In this document: in pieces, positions 35,765 to 48,669 of the stretch
How the letters are laid out: every line of letters begins with the position of its first letter
Position numbering within the stretch: position 1 is the first letter of the stretch
Source of the DNA: Rhynchosporium graminicola
Lineage: Eukaryota; Ascomycota; Leotiomycetes; Helotiales; Ploettnerulaceae
Reading direction: 5' to 3'
DNA length: 64,000 nt
NCBI GenBank assembly: GCA_900074885.1
Contig: FJUW01000041.1
Coordinates: 248,001 to 312,000, forward strand
Position numbers and translations under genes: made by a program
The notes under the pieces: model-generated
Databases searched by the model: none
Seen by the model: the letters and a program-made list of their open reading frames with translations, nothing else
Told to the model about the DNA's origin: nothing

Positions 35765-36892
35765 TCAAATCTTACTAGGCACCCAGACAGGCTTCTTCTT
35801 CCCCGCAAAAGCCTCTGTCCCAATCCTAATATTCTCACCCTCTCCAAGCGCCCTATCAAACCTCTCACTCGTCCGTCTCACCGCCCCTTCCACACTCCCC
35901 GTCTCCCACGCCTCTCTCAGTCCCGCTCTCGTGATGATAATCGCATCGGGACTCAGACTCGCGATCCTACTTGCTACTTTGACTGCATCAGGGATGAGTT
36001 CTTCTGGGGCGGAAGAGATCGAGTTGATGAGTCTGTAGGAGAGGGCTTCTTGGGGCGTGAGCCGACGACCGGTCAATGCGATCTCGGAGGCGATTTGTAG
36101 GCCGGCGGTGTGTACTATGCGAGGGAGACCGCCGGCGCCGGCGTATAGACCTACGGTCACTTCTGGGAGGCCGAAGGAGGCTTTTGGGGAGGCGATTACG
36201 ATGTCGCTGTACATACTCATTAACCACAATGCTCATACCAGATCATTCTCATAATCACGTGGACGTTTGAATCACTCGCTGTTGATACCGGAATCAGGAT
36301 GCTAGGAAGCACGATGGAGTTGACGTACCAGTTCAAACAGATCTCAAATCCACCACCGAGAGCAAATCCGTTGACAGCAGCTATGATGGGCTTCTTTCCC
36401 GATCGTCGACTGATACCAGCGAATCCAGAGGGCGGATGACGACGCAACGCTGGTGGAGGAGGGGAGGCGCGGATTTTGGCTTGCTCGATGAGATCTTGGC
36501 CTGCACAGAAGGCTGGACCGGTGCCTGTTATGATTGCTACGCCTGTGTCTTGTTTAGCACATATTTCTCCATATGTGTTCTCAATATTTGGGAGGTATTG
36601 AGCTGATAGGATGAGATGTGGTTCTAGTGCATGATTTCCTGAAGATGATATGTGTGAAAGGTATGGGGCGAAGATATTTCTTACGGAGTGAAGGTTCGCC
36701 GTCAAACCAGTTGAGTATGGCATCTGCTTCCCATTGAGCTTGGTAGTGGAGGGAATTTCTGGCTTTAGGTCGATTGATTGTGATGAGCAAGATGTGAGGT
36801 GCGGGATAAGAGACGAGGAAAAACCCTGAGGTCGGAGCTTGGGTTTTGAGATCTGATGCCATCTCTATGATAGGTTCTTCTGAATCAATCAT
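35765..36892 (-). CDS. Enoyl-CoA hydratase/isomerase family protein, peroxisomal type
   Basis: A crotonase-fold enzyme acting on acyl-CoA thioesters. Exons 36892-36685, 36542-36329 and 36206-35765 encode 287 residues; introns are 142 and 122 nt and join phases correctly. Oxyanion-hole and substrate segments are present: ITGTGPAFCAGQDL (about 74-87) and AAVNGFALGGGFEI (about 124-137). Both catalytic acids are conserved in register: Glu136 (GGGFE) and Glu156 (FGLPEVTVGLYAGAGG), matching Glu144 and Glu164 of the rat enzyme. The C-terminus is Ser-Lys-Ile, an accepted PTS1 variant, so peroxisomal location is likely. The ATG at 36892 is used; Met11 (36862) is an alternative. It is divergent from a paralogue at 37360, suggesting duplication. 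Exact substrate (fatty acid, branched-chain or other) cannot be told. Confidence 0.88.
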
Positions 36893-37359
36893 TCGTTCTT
36901 CTTGAGTAAGTAGAGGTACTCCGAATCTACTTTGGCGATGGGAGGTTGTTTATGAGTGAGAAGTCGTTCAGGGATAGAAAGCAGTTTACCGAGATCCCCG
37001 CAGAGTGGTGCAGCCGAGGTTTGTTTTGGATCTGCAAACAACTCTACCAGGCTAGGGAGCTTGTTTTACTTGTGCAACTTGGACTAAAACAACGACATCT
37101 CGCTCGCATGTAGAAGCGATTGTTCGCTAGAGCAAGCTCATCGTGCCACTGAAGCCACAGCATGGTTGTACAAGATGTGACAAGAAACATCATGAACCTG
37201 ACAGCACCGTTGTGGAGGGACCTTCCGTTCTGAGAGACTGCCGAATCATTGTAGGTCACGTTTCTCAGGTAAGACGACGACAACATGCCTGAAGCTTACC
37301 CATCAACCTCGCAGCCCTCTTCAATCATGAGAATTTCCTGATAAAGAGGTTTTCTCATT
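36893..37359. promoter_or_regulatory. Divergent promoter of the two hydratase paralogues
   Basis: A 467-bp interval between two head-to-head paralogous genes, so co-regulation is plausible. I did not find an obvious direct or inverted CCTCGG-type fatty-acid response element, but I cannot rule one out by eye. Confidence 0.35.
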
Positions 37360-38340
37360 ATGACCGTCTCTCAACCCATAAACATGTCACCTCCGAAATG
37401 TAGCGATGTTCTTGTCGAGTACCCGATTCCATACGTCCTGCTGGTGACTATCAATCGGCCGAAGCAGATGAATGCTTTGCCTGTAGCGACATGTTTTGAA
37501 CTGGACAAGCTATGGAAATGGTTCGATGGAGAGGATGAGCTGTAGGACTTCTTTGCTTGAACGAGATTTGGTATCAGAGAGCCAATCTGACATGTTATGG
37601 CAGCCGAGTGGGGATTATTACAGGGTTCGGAACGAAGGCCTTCTCAGCTGGTATGGATTTGAAAGGTATGTAACATTCATGTAACATTCATTGAGATAGG
37701 TCTACTGTCATATCTTATATTAAGCACGAGAACAAGAACAGAGCGCGAACGCGCCTCCGCAACGACCGACATTGGCGCCTGGAATGAATTCTACCCACCC
37801 ACAGGTTTTGCAGGCCTCACACGTCGCACCGGGAAGAAGCCCATCATTGCCGCCGTCAACGGAAACGCCCATGGAGGCGGTTTCGAAGCAGCAATCAACT
37901 GCGATCTGGTCCTTGCCTCCTCAAACGCAGACTTTAGACTTCCGGATGTCCTCCGTGGCACCGCTGCTCTCCAAGGTGCATTTCCACGCATCATGCGGAA
38001 CTTTGGACTCCAGAGGGCGATGCTGCTTGCACTTACGGGATACGTGCTTACTGCCCACGAGGCGAAGGAGTGGGGACTTGTGGTGAAGGTTGTAGAGAGT
38101 GCCAAATTGATCGAGGAAGCGATTCAGTTGGCGGGTGTGATTGCGAGTGTGAGTCCTGATAGTGTGATTGTTAGTCGGAGTGGAGTGAGGCAGGGCTGGG
38201 AGGGCGGAAGTGTAGAGGATGCGGTGAGGTTTACGGCAGAGCAGTATGCGGAGAACTTGATGGGGGGTGAGAATTTGAAAGAAGGATTGGTGGCTTTCCG
38301 AGAAAGAAGAGCGCCGAGATGGTTACCTTCGAAATTGTAG
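37360..38340 (+). CDS. Enoyl-CoA hydratase/isomerase-like paralogue with SKL terminus
   Basis: Exons 37360-37541, 37604-37665 and 37742-38340 give 280 residues. Intron 1 (62 nt) has a CTGAC branch point. Intron 2 (76 nt) uses the AACAG acceptor at 37739-37741, the only one that restores the crotonase frame between GMDLK and ERERASATT. The fold signature is present (IITGFGTKAFSAGMDL, YPPTGFAGLTRRTGKKPIIA, AAVNGNAHGGGFEA). The first catalytic acid is kept (Glu130), but the position of the second is Asp150 (RLPDVLRG), and the following GAGG loop of the sister gene is replaced by TAALQGA. The protein ends LPSKL, a canonical peroxisomal PTS1. Chemistry may therefore differ from hydration (isomerase, dehalogenase-like or impaired activity). 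It is divergent with its likely duplicate at 35765-36892. Confidence 0.83.
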
Positions 38341-39550
38341 ATTGTGAGTAGTGGAGAGACGACACTTCTGTAATTGTCTCGCTTCAGGAGTCATGCACTT
38401 CGAAAATTTGCTACTGCCAATGTCTTCCGATAGATAAATAGGACATCCAAATCCTCGCTTACCAGACTGCTTCCCAATCAAACACTAGGGGTGATTTGCC
38501 ACGCCTCCTCGCTGAAGATTTCTCAGCCTCAATTCCCAGCAACACCCCAGTCTTCCCATTGACATCTTCAGCCCGAAATTCCTTCACGCCCCTACGCCAG
38601 CAAACCCCTGCTTGAGTTTGAGACTTTCAGCTAATCACAGCCAAAATACACGGCTTTGCCAGAACAAGGCGAATACACTAATCGCAATTGATCCATCCTC
38701 GGCCAGAATACAGATTGCAACCATGTTCGGGTTTAATATTGAAATGAAGCGGTGTAGCAACATCTGAGTAAAAGTGTTTGCGGTGTAGAAACTGGGGAAT
38801 GAATGGTATGGGCCCTGATTGGATCGTGACGATTGAAGAGGGTGTGGTGTGTATGTATTCGGACGAGGCCGCATGAAGGGCCCGAGGAAGGTTGTCTGTT
38901 GGCTTTTCCGAGATGATTGATGATGTTTCACCTCCTCTGCTTGTGTCTTTGAAATTACTGCGTTCAGTCTGACTGTGAGCACTTTGGCGATTTTGCGCAA
39001 TGGGGGAAAACTAGTGGTGGAGATACCGACATCACACTTCGGCTCGTTTGAAGTCTCAGGAAGGGGAAATTGATTTGTTGATTGGACTTTAAGTATGGCA
39101 TTGAGGATCGATTAAATACTTTCTAGAGATTACATAAGTGTTGCCAGCAGCCAGCCCTGTCGAAGTGGCAAGTGCCTACCTACCCTTCTCTCTCACATTT
39201 GAACCATATCCCCTTTCCCTGCAAAAATCCATTCGCTATACAAATGAAATTCAGGTTTACTATCCTTTTTCCCTACATGCTTCTATTTTCTGTTGTGATG
39301 AGAGGAGATGATCTTGCAAATGCGAAACTGTACATACGGCCTGAGATGCCAAAAGAAATTGGATGATCGAGTGTCGTCTCCTATAAAGTGAAAGTAAGAC
39401 CAGCCCACAGAAGCGTCAATGAGCGAAGGGAAAAGAAGTCTCGCATACGATACAAAAATAGTCACATATCACCATCCCTAATACAATCTAACACTTTCAT
39501 CTCAACATTATCAGACCCAAAATCCATACAGGAAGCTGTGATTTCAGGAG
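38341..39550. other. Intergenic region
   Basis: No convincing gene. A 121-codon minus-strand frame (38635-39000) lacks recognisable domains and has the look of chance. The right end adjoins the stop of the minus-strand low-complexity protein gene. Confidence 0.35.
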
Positions 39551-40290
39551 TCAGTGGCCGCAACGAGGATCAGCCGCATTTTCGTAGGCACGGCAGCGCT
39601 CCTCCTCACTTGCATATCTTGGAATTCCTAGTCGAAGTCGTTCTTCAGTGCAAAGTGTAGTATTCCAGCGTTCAGTGGTAGGTGACTGGGGTTGCATAGG
39701 CTGGTTGGCAAGGCCATTTTGATGTTGATAAGCATTATTTTGGGCCAGTGCTTGCTGGTAGTATCCACCATATGTTGGAGTCTGGGGTCTTTGGGTAGTC
39801 GCAGCAGCATTATGACGGGCTTCGTCGAAATCGAGCTCGTTGGCGTAGCGAGGTGTTCCAGGGTTGTATACCGGGAGATAAGGGGGTTTCCGGTCCGGAG
39901 TTGGAGCTGTAGTATACTGCTCAGTCGAGCTACTGTACTGTCCCCAACTGGTGGATCCATCAGCCGGAATTCGAGCATTTGTATATCTTTCATCGGAGCT
40001 ATTGACCTGATCATAGTTGGTGTTTTGTTGAGCTGGGCTGTAATCTTGATGCACGGTTGTGGATCCAGTAGTGTTGCGGTCATGTTGGATGTAGCCACCG
40101 GTATACGAATCGCTAAGCTGTCTTTGAGGTGGAGGAGGGAACTGTCTGTTGTTGGTTGAATTATCGTGTGTATCAGAACTTTCGCTATAATGATCATGAG
40201 CTCCTGAATTCAAACATGGAAGAAGAGCGCTTACCCGTATGCAGAACCATTTTGGGCTCTCAGTGAAGATGAATTGGATTCGAAAGACAT
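39551..40290 (-). CDS. Hypothetical Gln/Asn/Tyr/Pro-rich protein
   Basis: Two exons, 40290-40235 and 40184-39551, encode 229 residues; the 50-nt intron has a strong GTAAGC donor and a TTATAG acceptor. The ATG at 40288-40290 begins MSFESNSSSLRAQNGSAYG. The body is low-complexity: Ser, Asn, Gln, Tyr, Pro and Thr dominate, with YGGYYQQALAQNNAYQHQNG near residue 165. It is likely disordered or prion-like in composition. The last 35 residues are different, ordered-looking and charged, with two Cys, GIPRYASEEERCRAYENAAD and RCGH, which may be the conserved part. A closer acceptor (TTCAG) would make a 31-nt intron and break the frame. I do not recognise the family; cytoplasmic RNA-binding or adaptor roles would be guesses. 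Confidence 0.65.
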
Positions 40291-42162
40291 GTTGGCGACC
40301 GAATAAACAGTTAGATAGGTTTATGTTTGAAACGACTACGGCTGAAGGGCAGTCATGTCAAAAGGATCTGGTTAAGGAACGGAGTTTGTGACAGCAAGAA
40401 AGCAGCTTCAGAAAAATGGTGTCAGTAAGAAGCAACTCGGGGTGGTTTATAAGGGGCGAGAAGAGCAGTTTAGAGATCGGTTAGAAAAGAAGTAGTGAGA
40501 GGCGGTCAAGAATGTAGTCCTGGGAGTGATATGGAATACATGTGAGTGACAAGTGTTTTCATCTTATGTCTATGCAGGAACGAGGCAGAAATTTGCCAAC
40601 GCAGACCTTTTTGAAAATTTTCGATCTCCCAACAAGGCAAATAGAGCTAAACAGACCTAAGAGCTAACAGTCGAACTCGCTTTACGCATGATGACTCGTG
40701 ATGTCCAAGAAGCCAATCGGACAGTTCTAAGCTCTCATTCGGGGAAGTAACGGCACTGGCCAGAGGTTGTACAACCATATCCTTAATCCAAGCAGAAGGA
40801 CCAATCTTAGACGTTCAGTACCTGTCAATACACACAACTAGGCGACAGGGCGACTCTAGCCCAGATTTTTGACATTGAGCGGCTTATTGTGATTGTCTTT
40901 CTCACTCCCAAATTCCCAAACTTGGTAATCGACAGCGCCTCTTACGGAAAGAGCACTTGTCTCATAGCTTTGGCTTCTATAGTCTTGCTTGCCAGCTTCC
41001 TAAGCCAAGTATCTCCGGTGAAAAGTTCCTTGAATCAACAGAAGAATGGTACGATATGCAAAATTCGCTTAGATTGTTCTCGTAAGTAGGGCATTGTATT
41101 AACAAGTGCCTTTACCAAGTGTTTCAGTCCAAGACAGTAGCACAGAGATAGCTATTGGTCGTCTTGTGACGATAGGTGAAAGGCTATGGAGAGCTAATGG
41201 GCTGCCGTTCATTGGAAGGTTGGCCTTCAGTAACTTAGTTGACTTGGGCAGCAATGCTCGGGGAGTGTTCTATTTTTCACAGGGCATTTGCGATTGCTGA
41301 AATGCTGCCTCTCTTATTACCTCCAATCCACTAGATGATGACGGAGAGATTGTAACTGGATAGCACATCAATTGAGATTATTCCTTTAAGAGGAAGCGCT
41401 AGCGCTCTGCAGCTCTCTTTCGCACAGACCCTCCGCCTGCCAGCTTATCGTGATCCCCAACCTTACAGTAAATGATCCGTGATTTCTTCCACTTCCAGAA
41501 TCTCCATCATCTCGCCGCGGTCCGCATGTCTATTCGATCACCGCGTCCATGAATGCTCCTTCCATGTTTCGCATTCAGGGGCTGCATTACATTCATAGGC
41601 CAGTACGACCTCCGCAGTTCAAGCAAGTAAAGCAGCACGACTCGGAATGATCGGAGGCCTGCCCCTCTGCAGACCTGTCTCGTACATGTGCTCATGGACA
41701 GGTACAGACAAGCCGATGGAAGGGCAGGTCGATCTTTGAGTGATACGCATGTGAGGGAGTACTTCTGCATCTGCCAAATCAAGCGTGCACTGAAGAACCC
41801 TACCCGCATGATGCGCGATGCAATGCAGTTTGCAAGCCTACTGACTGTAGTGTGCCTGGGCCTACATCCACAAGGCTTGAGCAGAAGAAATCCAAAATAT
41901 CTTTTACTCTCTTCGATTCCAAAAGAGAGAATTTGATGGGATCCCAACAAATATTGGGGCTTCAAATTCTTTGCTGGGCAAGGCAGCAAAGAGTCCGATG
42001 GAACTGTTTCTCGTGCAATTACGGCCCCTGGGGATCATCTTACGATCATGTGGTATACCAGAAGTGTAGCCAGTCGGCGAAAACTGCGATCGGTGCAGAC
42101 TGCCTAGAGAGCCAGGAATGTGATGTTGTACCCCCATATGCAGCCACAACCTTCAGCCCAAT
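40291..42162. other. Gene-poor spacer
   Basis: The left end should be the promoter of the preceding minus-strand gene. A plus-strand frame at about 41944-42130 has clustered Cys (WNCFSCNYGPWGS… and four further Cys), hinting at a zinc-binding relic that may belong with the broken gene immediately to the right, but I cannot join them. Confidence 0.3.
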
Positions 42163-42829
42163 ATGGCTTATATACGACGTCTCATCGAGTCTCCAATTCA
42201 ATGGGGCGCTCAAGGGACGCAAATGATGACACGGCTATTGGGTCAGTGGACTCTGTTCGGTGTGTCCTCTGGACACAAATTACTTCCAGTCTGGTTTGCC
42301 CGTTATACCCTGCCGTGGCTCGACCGAGCGACCAGTTTCAACGCCGACAATATGATTGAAGAGGCCTTTCTGCAAACACTTCTGACGAGTGTCAAACTTC
42401 GGTAACGATAGAAGAATTGACTCAGAGTGCTTCTTTGTCTCTTGCAGCTCTGGTTCAGGGCTCGTAACACAGTTCTACGGCACTGCTTCTGCCTCTCCTC
42501 CTCTTGCATTGACTTCCGAGACATTGGAAGGTGTGAAAACTCGACTCATCACATGGCTTGCACGCGATTTGGCGTGTCATGTAGGGCGGAAACCACGGTG
42601 GTCGACTCTTTCGGCCTGGTGGCTGTCAATCCCGCCGTTGGCTTGCATGTCTTACCTTTTACGGTCATGTTGTGCGTCGATTGCTTTGAGGAAGTACTTC
42701 AAACCCTTGTGCGCTATTATATGTGGCCGAGGTAAGACTTGTTGTATATTTGGATCAATTTCAAAAATTTCCAGGCTATTGCGCTTACTTTTCGAGATGT
42801 GCTTTCCCCAAGCTTCCTGTTGTGTCTGA
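42163..42829 (+). pseudogene. Spliced gene relic of unknown family, apparently frameshifted
   Basis: Two convincing introns mark this as formerly coding. One is 42402-42447 (GTAACG…TCTCTTGCAG, branch ATTGAC). The other is 42732-42774 (GTAAGA…TTTCCAG). Exon 1 (42163-42401) starts MAYIRRLIESPIQWGAQG. Exon 2 continues in frame as SGSGLVTQFYGTASASPP and LALTSETLEG. The hydrophobic part near its end (VNPAVGLHVLPFTVMLCVDC) lies in a different frame, and only that frame leads through intron 2 to the last exon (LLRLLFEMCFPQASCCV, stop at 42827-42829). No GT-AG pair I tried inside 42448-42731 repairs the frame, so a frameshift is likely. The tail looks membrane-associated. I do not recognise the family. 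A gene model with an unusual junction is the alternative. Confidence 0.35.
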
Positions 42830-45800
42830 ACGGGCTGAGTGACTCGAGCTTCCAACTGCAAATAAAGCGGAAAGGAACCTTTTCTAAATGGCTTCCAAAA
42901 GAAAGTCTCTATTTTTAAAACCGATACTGTAGGGTTTCAGATCGATTTCAAACGTTACATCGGCAACTCGTCACAAAGGCGTGGTGCGGGCATTACAGAA
43001 GAAATGTGGCGAGCATCGACCAACGCAATCGAGATATTCTGTTGTTCAACCAGAACTGTGGGACGCTTGTGTACATGTCATTGGTAGATCAACTCTTTGC
43101 CTTCCGTTGTCACTTTACATGGGTCCCTGTTATGAATCGGTGGACGAACGCTCTGAAATACAGTCTCCCCACATTTTGGTGAGAGATCCGACAACACACC
43201 ACAATTATCACTTCGATTTACTCGATTTACAGCGTTCACCAAATGAGAAACAGAAACTCCTTTCGACAAGGACTAAGGGGTGTAAAGCTTGCTATTGATT
43301 TCTGGACACTTAGTGCAGATGCGATTAAAGAAATATCTAGAAGACATTCTATTAGAGCATTCTTTAGGGAAACCCTCGAATCCAAATTGTCCGAAGTTTC
43401 AGCGCTGTGCCTAGCTAGTCTACTGAGTATCACATAACCAATCTTTGCTTTCATCCACCTCCTACGAAGTCAATTGCTCTGGCACCAAGCTCCAACACCA
43501 GTAAGTTCTGGTAGGACACTACTCAAGTTCCGCCACACGTCCCTGAATTCCTTCTTCGGAACCCGCTTAGTGATGTTACAAGCAATCATCTCGTGCCTCT
43601 GCTTGTCTATGAGATAACGAATGAGCATGATTTGCTTGTTGGATCGTTTGCGAAGCCGTAAGCTCGACTCAGCAAGGGATCTGTGCTGACTTAGCACGTA
43701 CTTTTACTAGAAGTGGTTTACAGGTGAGACATACCCGTCGATGGACGCCCTTATGAATTGCAAAGAGTTGCTAGAGATAAAGCTCATCTTGTCGAGCGCT
43801 TTGAATGCTAAGGTTTTCTAATGACTTCGCTGTTTAGAGAATTGGTTGAGAGTCGCGCGGATGGAGGATGCAACCAGGTGTAAAGATAATGGCAGGCAGT
43901 TTATCTTTGTATTTTCCCCCAGAATGGCTATGTAACTTTGGAAAAACCAGTTGCACGTGAGTACAATGGGAGAGGGTCGGTGCAGTGGTTGACGAACACA
44001 ATCGAAAAACCACAAGGAGGCCAGGACTTATACCTTACTAGACCAGACCATCATAGTACGTACCTCCACTGCGCATAGGAGTGGGACAGAAAATGAGAAG
44101 GAAAAATTTCTCACTTCCCACAGCTGCTTCATTTCTTGGACAAATAATTTGATCCCAAACAAGATAAAAGTGATTGATCATATGCCCCTTGTCATTGCCA
44201 GCACTGCGGGATGCCAAGGAATAAATGAATTGACCGGGTCAGCTACAATATGATTTTCCATTGGGCCCTGCTGCGATTGTACCTTCGGTTCTGACTCCGT
44301 AGAATCGAGCCAAGTCTCCAAGAGGTATCCAGCCGAATGGAGAAGGTTTGTAGGGCATGAGCACCGAGTCGGAACATGGAGAGACATTGTTTGGCATCCC
44401 GAAATCGCAGGCGCCACAATTCTCGGAATAACACAATGTCACGAATCCTTTCTAATATAGAAGTCAGACAGTTTCCGTCATCTCAAACTCCACCCTATCA
44501 GTTCTCCGGATTCTCCAGAAACCAACCATGTTCAAGCCACTACCATACAAATGGACGCAACTCAAGGATCAGGGTAGGGGGCTGTAATCGCGAGGCTGTC
44601 GATTTTGAGGCTAGGCTGGAAATGGCTAACTCTCAGTTCACATTTGGGAGTGCTAGGACTCCTGAAACTCTCCCATTTCTGCAACTAATTTGTTTATGAC
44701 AGCAAGATAGAGTGATGCAGTCCCTTCATCTCCACTAACCCAGTCTCAAAGCAGCATTCTTGTCAGCGAGCTTCATGTCGGCGATACAAAAAACAAGGTA
44801 GCAGCTGAAACTCAGGATCAGCCTTGCAGTTTTCCCTTCCATCCCGTGTTCATTCCGTGTCTATTCCGCACCCTACGATTTCTCGAATATACGCGATACG
44901 TCAAACTCTCTCGCTGGCGGTAAAGCGACCACCGCTTATTGGTATGCATACAGATCTTACACCATATTGAGACCCGGATCAGCATCGTGCGTTCAACGGT
45001 GGCCTAGCCCACTCGCTCCTCTTGCGGAGACTTTAAATTTGGTCATCCTACACTGTAGTGTAAAAGCCGGACGTCCCACTGCATTCCACATTATCTATGC
45101 CGAGTGCTCGACAGCTGTCAAGGCTACTCTTCCGCTAATTCCCGGCGAACAACTAAACTTCCAACGTCCGGGACGCAGCACCCGCTTCCCCGCGGATGCT
45201 CTGCTCAGTTCCCCGTAGGGACTAACAGGCTTAAAGACTTGCCTGCACGGTATTGAGGGCTGGTTATCATGCGGCAACCATGCCAATGGCCATCAAGGGG
45301 CTCGGGGAAAACCTTCCCTTATTCCTTGTTGCAACGTAGAAGGAGGGATGGAAGTCTCTGAATAAGAAGACATATTCTCCAACTCAAGTGGATGAGAACT
45401 CAAGGTTAAAGGGTGCTCCCGGGGCTCATCTACATTTGGGGCGTTTCTACCATAAGCAAACGAGGCAACTGGTTGTCCGAAGCCGACATGAGTGGTAATC
45501 ATCTGCATACCAGTAAACTACGAGAGTGCGGAACGATAACCTTGAGCATATGGCTGCCATAGATTCGACAATTCCGAAGATGATAGTAAAAAGGGTGAGA
45601 CACAATATCGGGAAAGGCACTGCCCTCGCTAGTCAGAGATTTCCATGTTGTTATGCATCTTGCATGGTGTCCACTTTTCGAATCATGCTGTAACAATACG
45701 GCGAGGTCACCTAAATAACTCTGTTGACGCTGACCCTTGTTTTCCTTCTTGAACGGGCCGGGTCAAAATTGGCAGGCACATCAAGCTCCTGTTGTTCACT

Positions 45801-48669
45801 AAGTGGGTCCGCTCGATTAAGCGAATAAAAACACCGTTGGTTTTTTGTCCAGCACCGTTGGAAGCTTCGATCTTGCAATCCCCTGGGATCGTGTAGACCA
45901 TTGTAGCAGAATGTATCTAGGCAGGCTTCTCTCTTTAGAATCAGTGTACTGCAAGGTTGCCATCATGCATCTGACCCAATCCAGTATGGCAGTAAGCGCC
46001 AGACATCCCTGTAGGTGCCAACTCAGCTCGATGCACCTCAGCCTCACCGACAGGAAACATATTTAATTTCGACCGTCACTGTCTGTCGAGAACCAGGCGC
46101 AAAAGTCAGTCAATAAAACATCGAGCTGAGTCTGCCGCGCTTCATTAAACAATCTGACCGAAACACACCGCAATCCTGCGTCTCATCGACACCACAACAA
46201 TCAAACTTCATACCTTCTTCGACAAAGCTATTCCCAAATAAGTAATCTTATCTCATCGATGGAACGAAGAGAATTAAATTTCTAGGATCTTTGTGGTTAG
46301 GGTGGACCTGACATGCCCGGTTATATGAAGATCCAAAGCTGCTGCTCCCAAGCATAGTCGGCAGGTTTAGAATTTGCATGGATTAATTCGTGCTGTATCG
46401 ATAATAGCAGCAGTGCTACACTGTCAGAAGCAATAATGCAATGTTCTCATTTTAGGATAATGCCCAAATCTGGTTTTCATTTCTGTCGGATGTGGACAGC
46501 CAACTTGAGATTTCCAATCAACTTCATCAGAGTGCTTGGTTTACACGAGGCCGGGTGCCTCAAGAGCTGCTTGCTCCGAAGATCGTGGCATCTTTAACGA
46601 GTTGGAAGTATATATGCACCAAGAGAAGTTTGAAGGAAGAAATATCAGATATTACTGGCATACAAGACCTAAGGCACCATCAGTAGTGCCGTGTTGCGGA
46701 AATGCTGTCCTGGGCATCACACAGAAGAACCACTAGTGTTGATGACGAGGCCTACTGCTTGGTGAATCTTTTCGATTACATGTGCCTTTGACTCTCAGAA
46801 GAAGGGGCTGGGTCTTTCCAACGACTGCAAGATGGTACAATTATCTAATGATGAGTCGCTCTTTGCCTGGAACTCCCATGTAGCCTGAGGGTACATCTTC
46901 CACGGAATCCAAAAATATTCACAGGTTCTTCACAGTTGCGACTCGCTGAAAAAGTCCAGGATTACACGATATTTTTTTCAAAACAGCCCCAACTCTAACT
47001 ACGATATCGAATGAAGGAAGGTATTTATCTCTCTTCATGATACCTGTAAACTTTTGTACCCATCTGAAACGAGCATACAGGTATGTCAAACGACACAAGC
47101 TGGTATCCTGCGGATCAACAATTGTGTTTAGAAGCATCTCCAACTGGTAGCATTTGGCATGTGTATATCCACAATAATAATATTGCAGAGTGTTGGTATC
47201 ACTCTGTCGTAATACGTACAGTTAAGTAGTCTACGTGAGCCAAAGTACAGTAATGGTCATTATGGTAGTACTAGTTGTATCATGGCTACAGAATCTAGGT
47301 AGTCGAGACTCCGGAAGGGAGATATATCTAGCCGGCCAAACCCTGGCGTAGATACTCTCCTAACCTGTGAATATGGACCAACAGAGGAACTTCATGATCT
47401 GGTCTTAGTCTCTATCATGTCTGCTTTCCTAATGACCTGCTGATTCTCTTCGCTATCAATAATTACCATCAATTAGAATTTGGAAAGTCATGGGTGAGAT
47501 TACAGCAAGTATTAGAGGACCAAAAAATGAAACCAATATTGTTGGTGCTTGGGGGCGATCGAGCGCCCTCCAAGTTGGGATTGGTTCTTCACTAATATTC
47601 GTGTCTCGGAGTAGTCAACAAGTGAGTGGCTAGATTAGCCATCGAGTTTGAGATTAACACTAGAGCTACCGCCAGAGTCACAACACGACGTACCACCAGA
47701 GTTGTTAACATAGATCATCACAGGTACCGCTATATGGTTTCCAGAGGCAGGCGTCGAACAGCTCTCGAGGGAAACTGAAGTTCTAATCTCGTCCAAAAAC
47801 TCAGACACGGGCCTCCTGCGTAGCTGAAGTACCACGAAATCTGAAGAACCTTTATAAGACTATCAGGTGGCCAGATCATATATTGACAATCCACATTGTA
47901 ATTAATTTGTTCCGTTCCGATATCGATCTGTGGAGTGAAATGTCTTGCAAGATGATATTCTTGATCCGGTGACTAGTCGTCACTAGCTTTTCTATGAATT
48001 ATTATATTCGCCAACTCCATTACTCAGCACATCTTGCCGCAACATGAAATTCCAAGTTAGATATGTAGTGCTGTGATATCCGCTGGTGACTTTCATCAGC
48101 TTAAGCGGTGGCAAATGTACGAAGGTGTAATGAGAATTCTCGAAACAAAACTTTTTGTATCAATGATATCAGTGATACTGAATCTCATTTCAATTGTAAG
48201 CGGGAGGGTGAAAAATAAGAAATTGAATCTATCCTTTAGATTTTGGATTCGGCTTCCTGGAGAGTTTGTAAATAGTGGCATCACCATAGTATATTTGAGT
48301 TCGCTGAATCCACCTCTCTAGGCATACACTAGCTATGAAGGAATGTTTCACATGTTACTTGGCATAATTGATGATCTCCTTTGAAATGGCGACCGTTCTA
48401 GTTTAGGCAAGTGGGGTGGTCCGCCATGGCACCGGAACATTAGTTTGTTCAGCTGAAGCCTGATATCAGCACTAAGATGCTTGACTCGTCTGACCAAGCC
48501 GACCTTCACGTGAAAAAAAGACACGATTTCAGCTTCAATCTCTTGCTCCAGACTTTGTTTGCAGCAAGAATTCCTAGAATTTCAAGTTTTATTCAAACCT
48601 TTGACCAAGTAACGTTGCAGTCGCATCCTCAAGCCGAGAGACTGTATCTAGGACTGGTAAGACCAGAAA
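42830..48669. other. Long gene-poor spacer
   Basis: I found no gene, RNA or clear element. Open frames here are under about 110 codons and compositionally unconvincing. AT-rich stretches alternate with ordinary sequence. The final few hundred bases should be the promoter and leader of the small plus-strand gene that starts at 48670. Confidence 0.35.

Noticed and set aside
37772..38086. 104-codon plus-strand frame in the second hydratase gene, at first suggesting a frameshifted pseudogene
   Set aside because: Using the AACAG acceptor at 37739-37741 puts the crotonase frame back without any lesion, so this frame is only a shadow.
38635..39000. 121-codon minus-strand frame
   Set aside because: No family resemblance; hydrophobic tail and mixed composition look random; kept out of the gene list.
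39628..40197. 189-codon minus-strand frame overlapping the low-complexity gene
   Set aside because: It is the out-of-frame shadow of the Gln/Asn-rich protein; the spliced model at 39551-40290 has the better start, donor and acceptor.
44967..45218. 83-codon frame in the 43-48 kb spacer
   Set aside because: No recognisable domain and no splice partners; likely chance.
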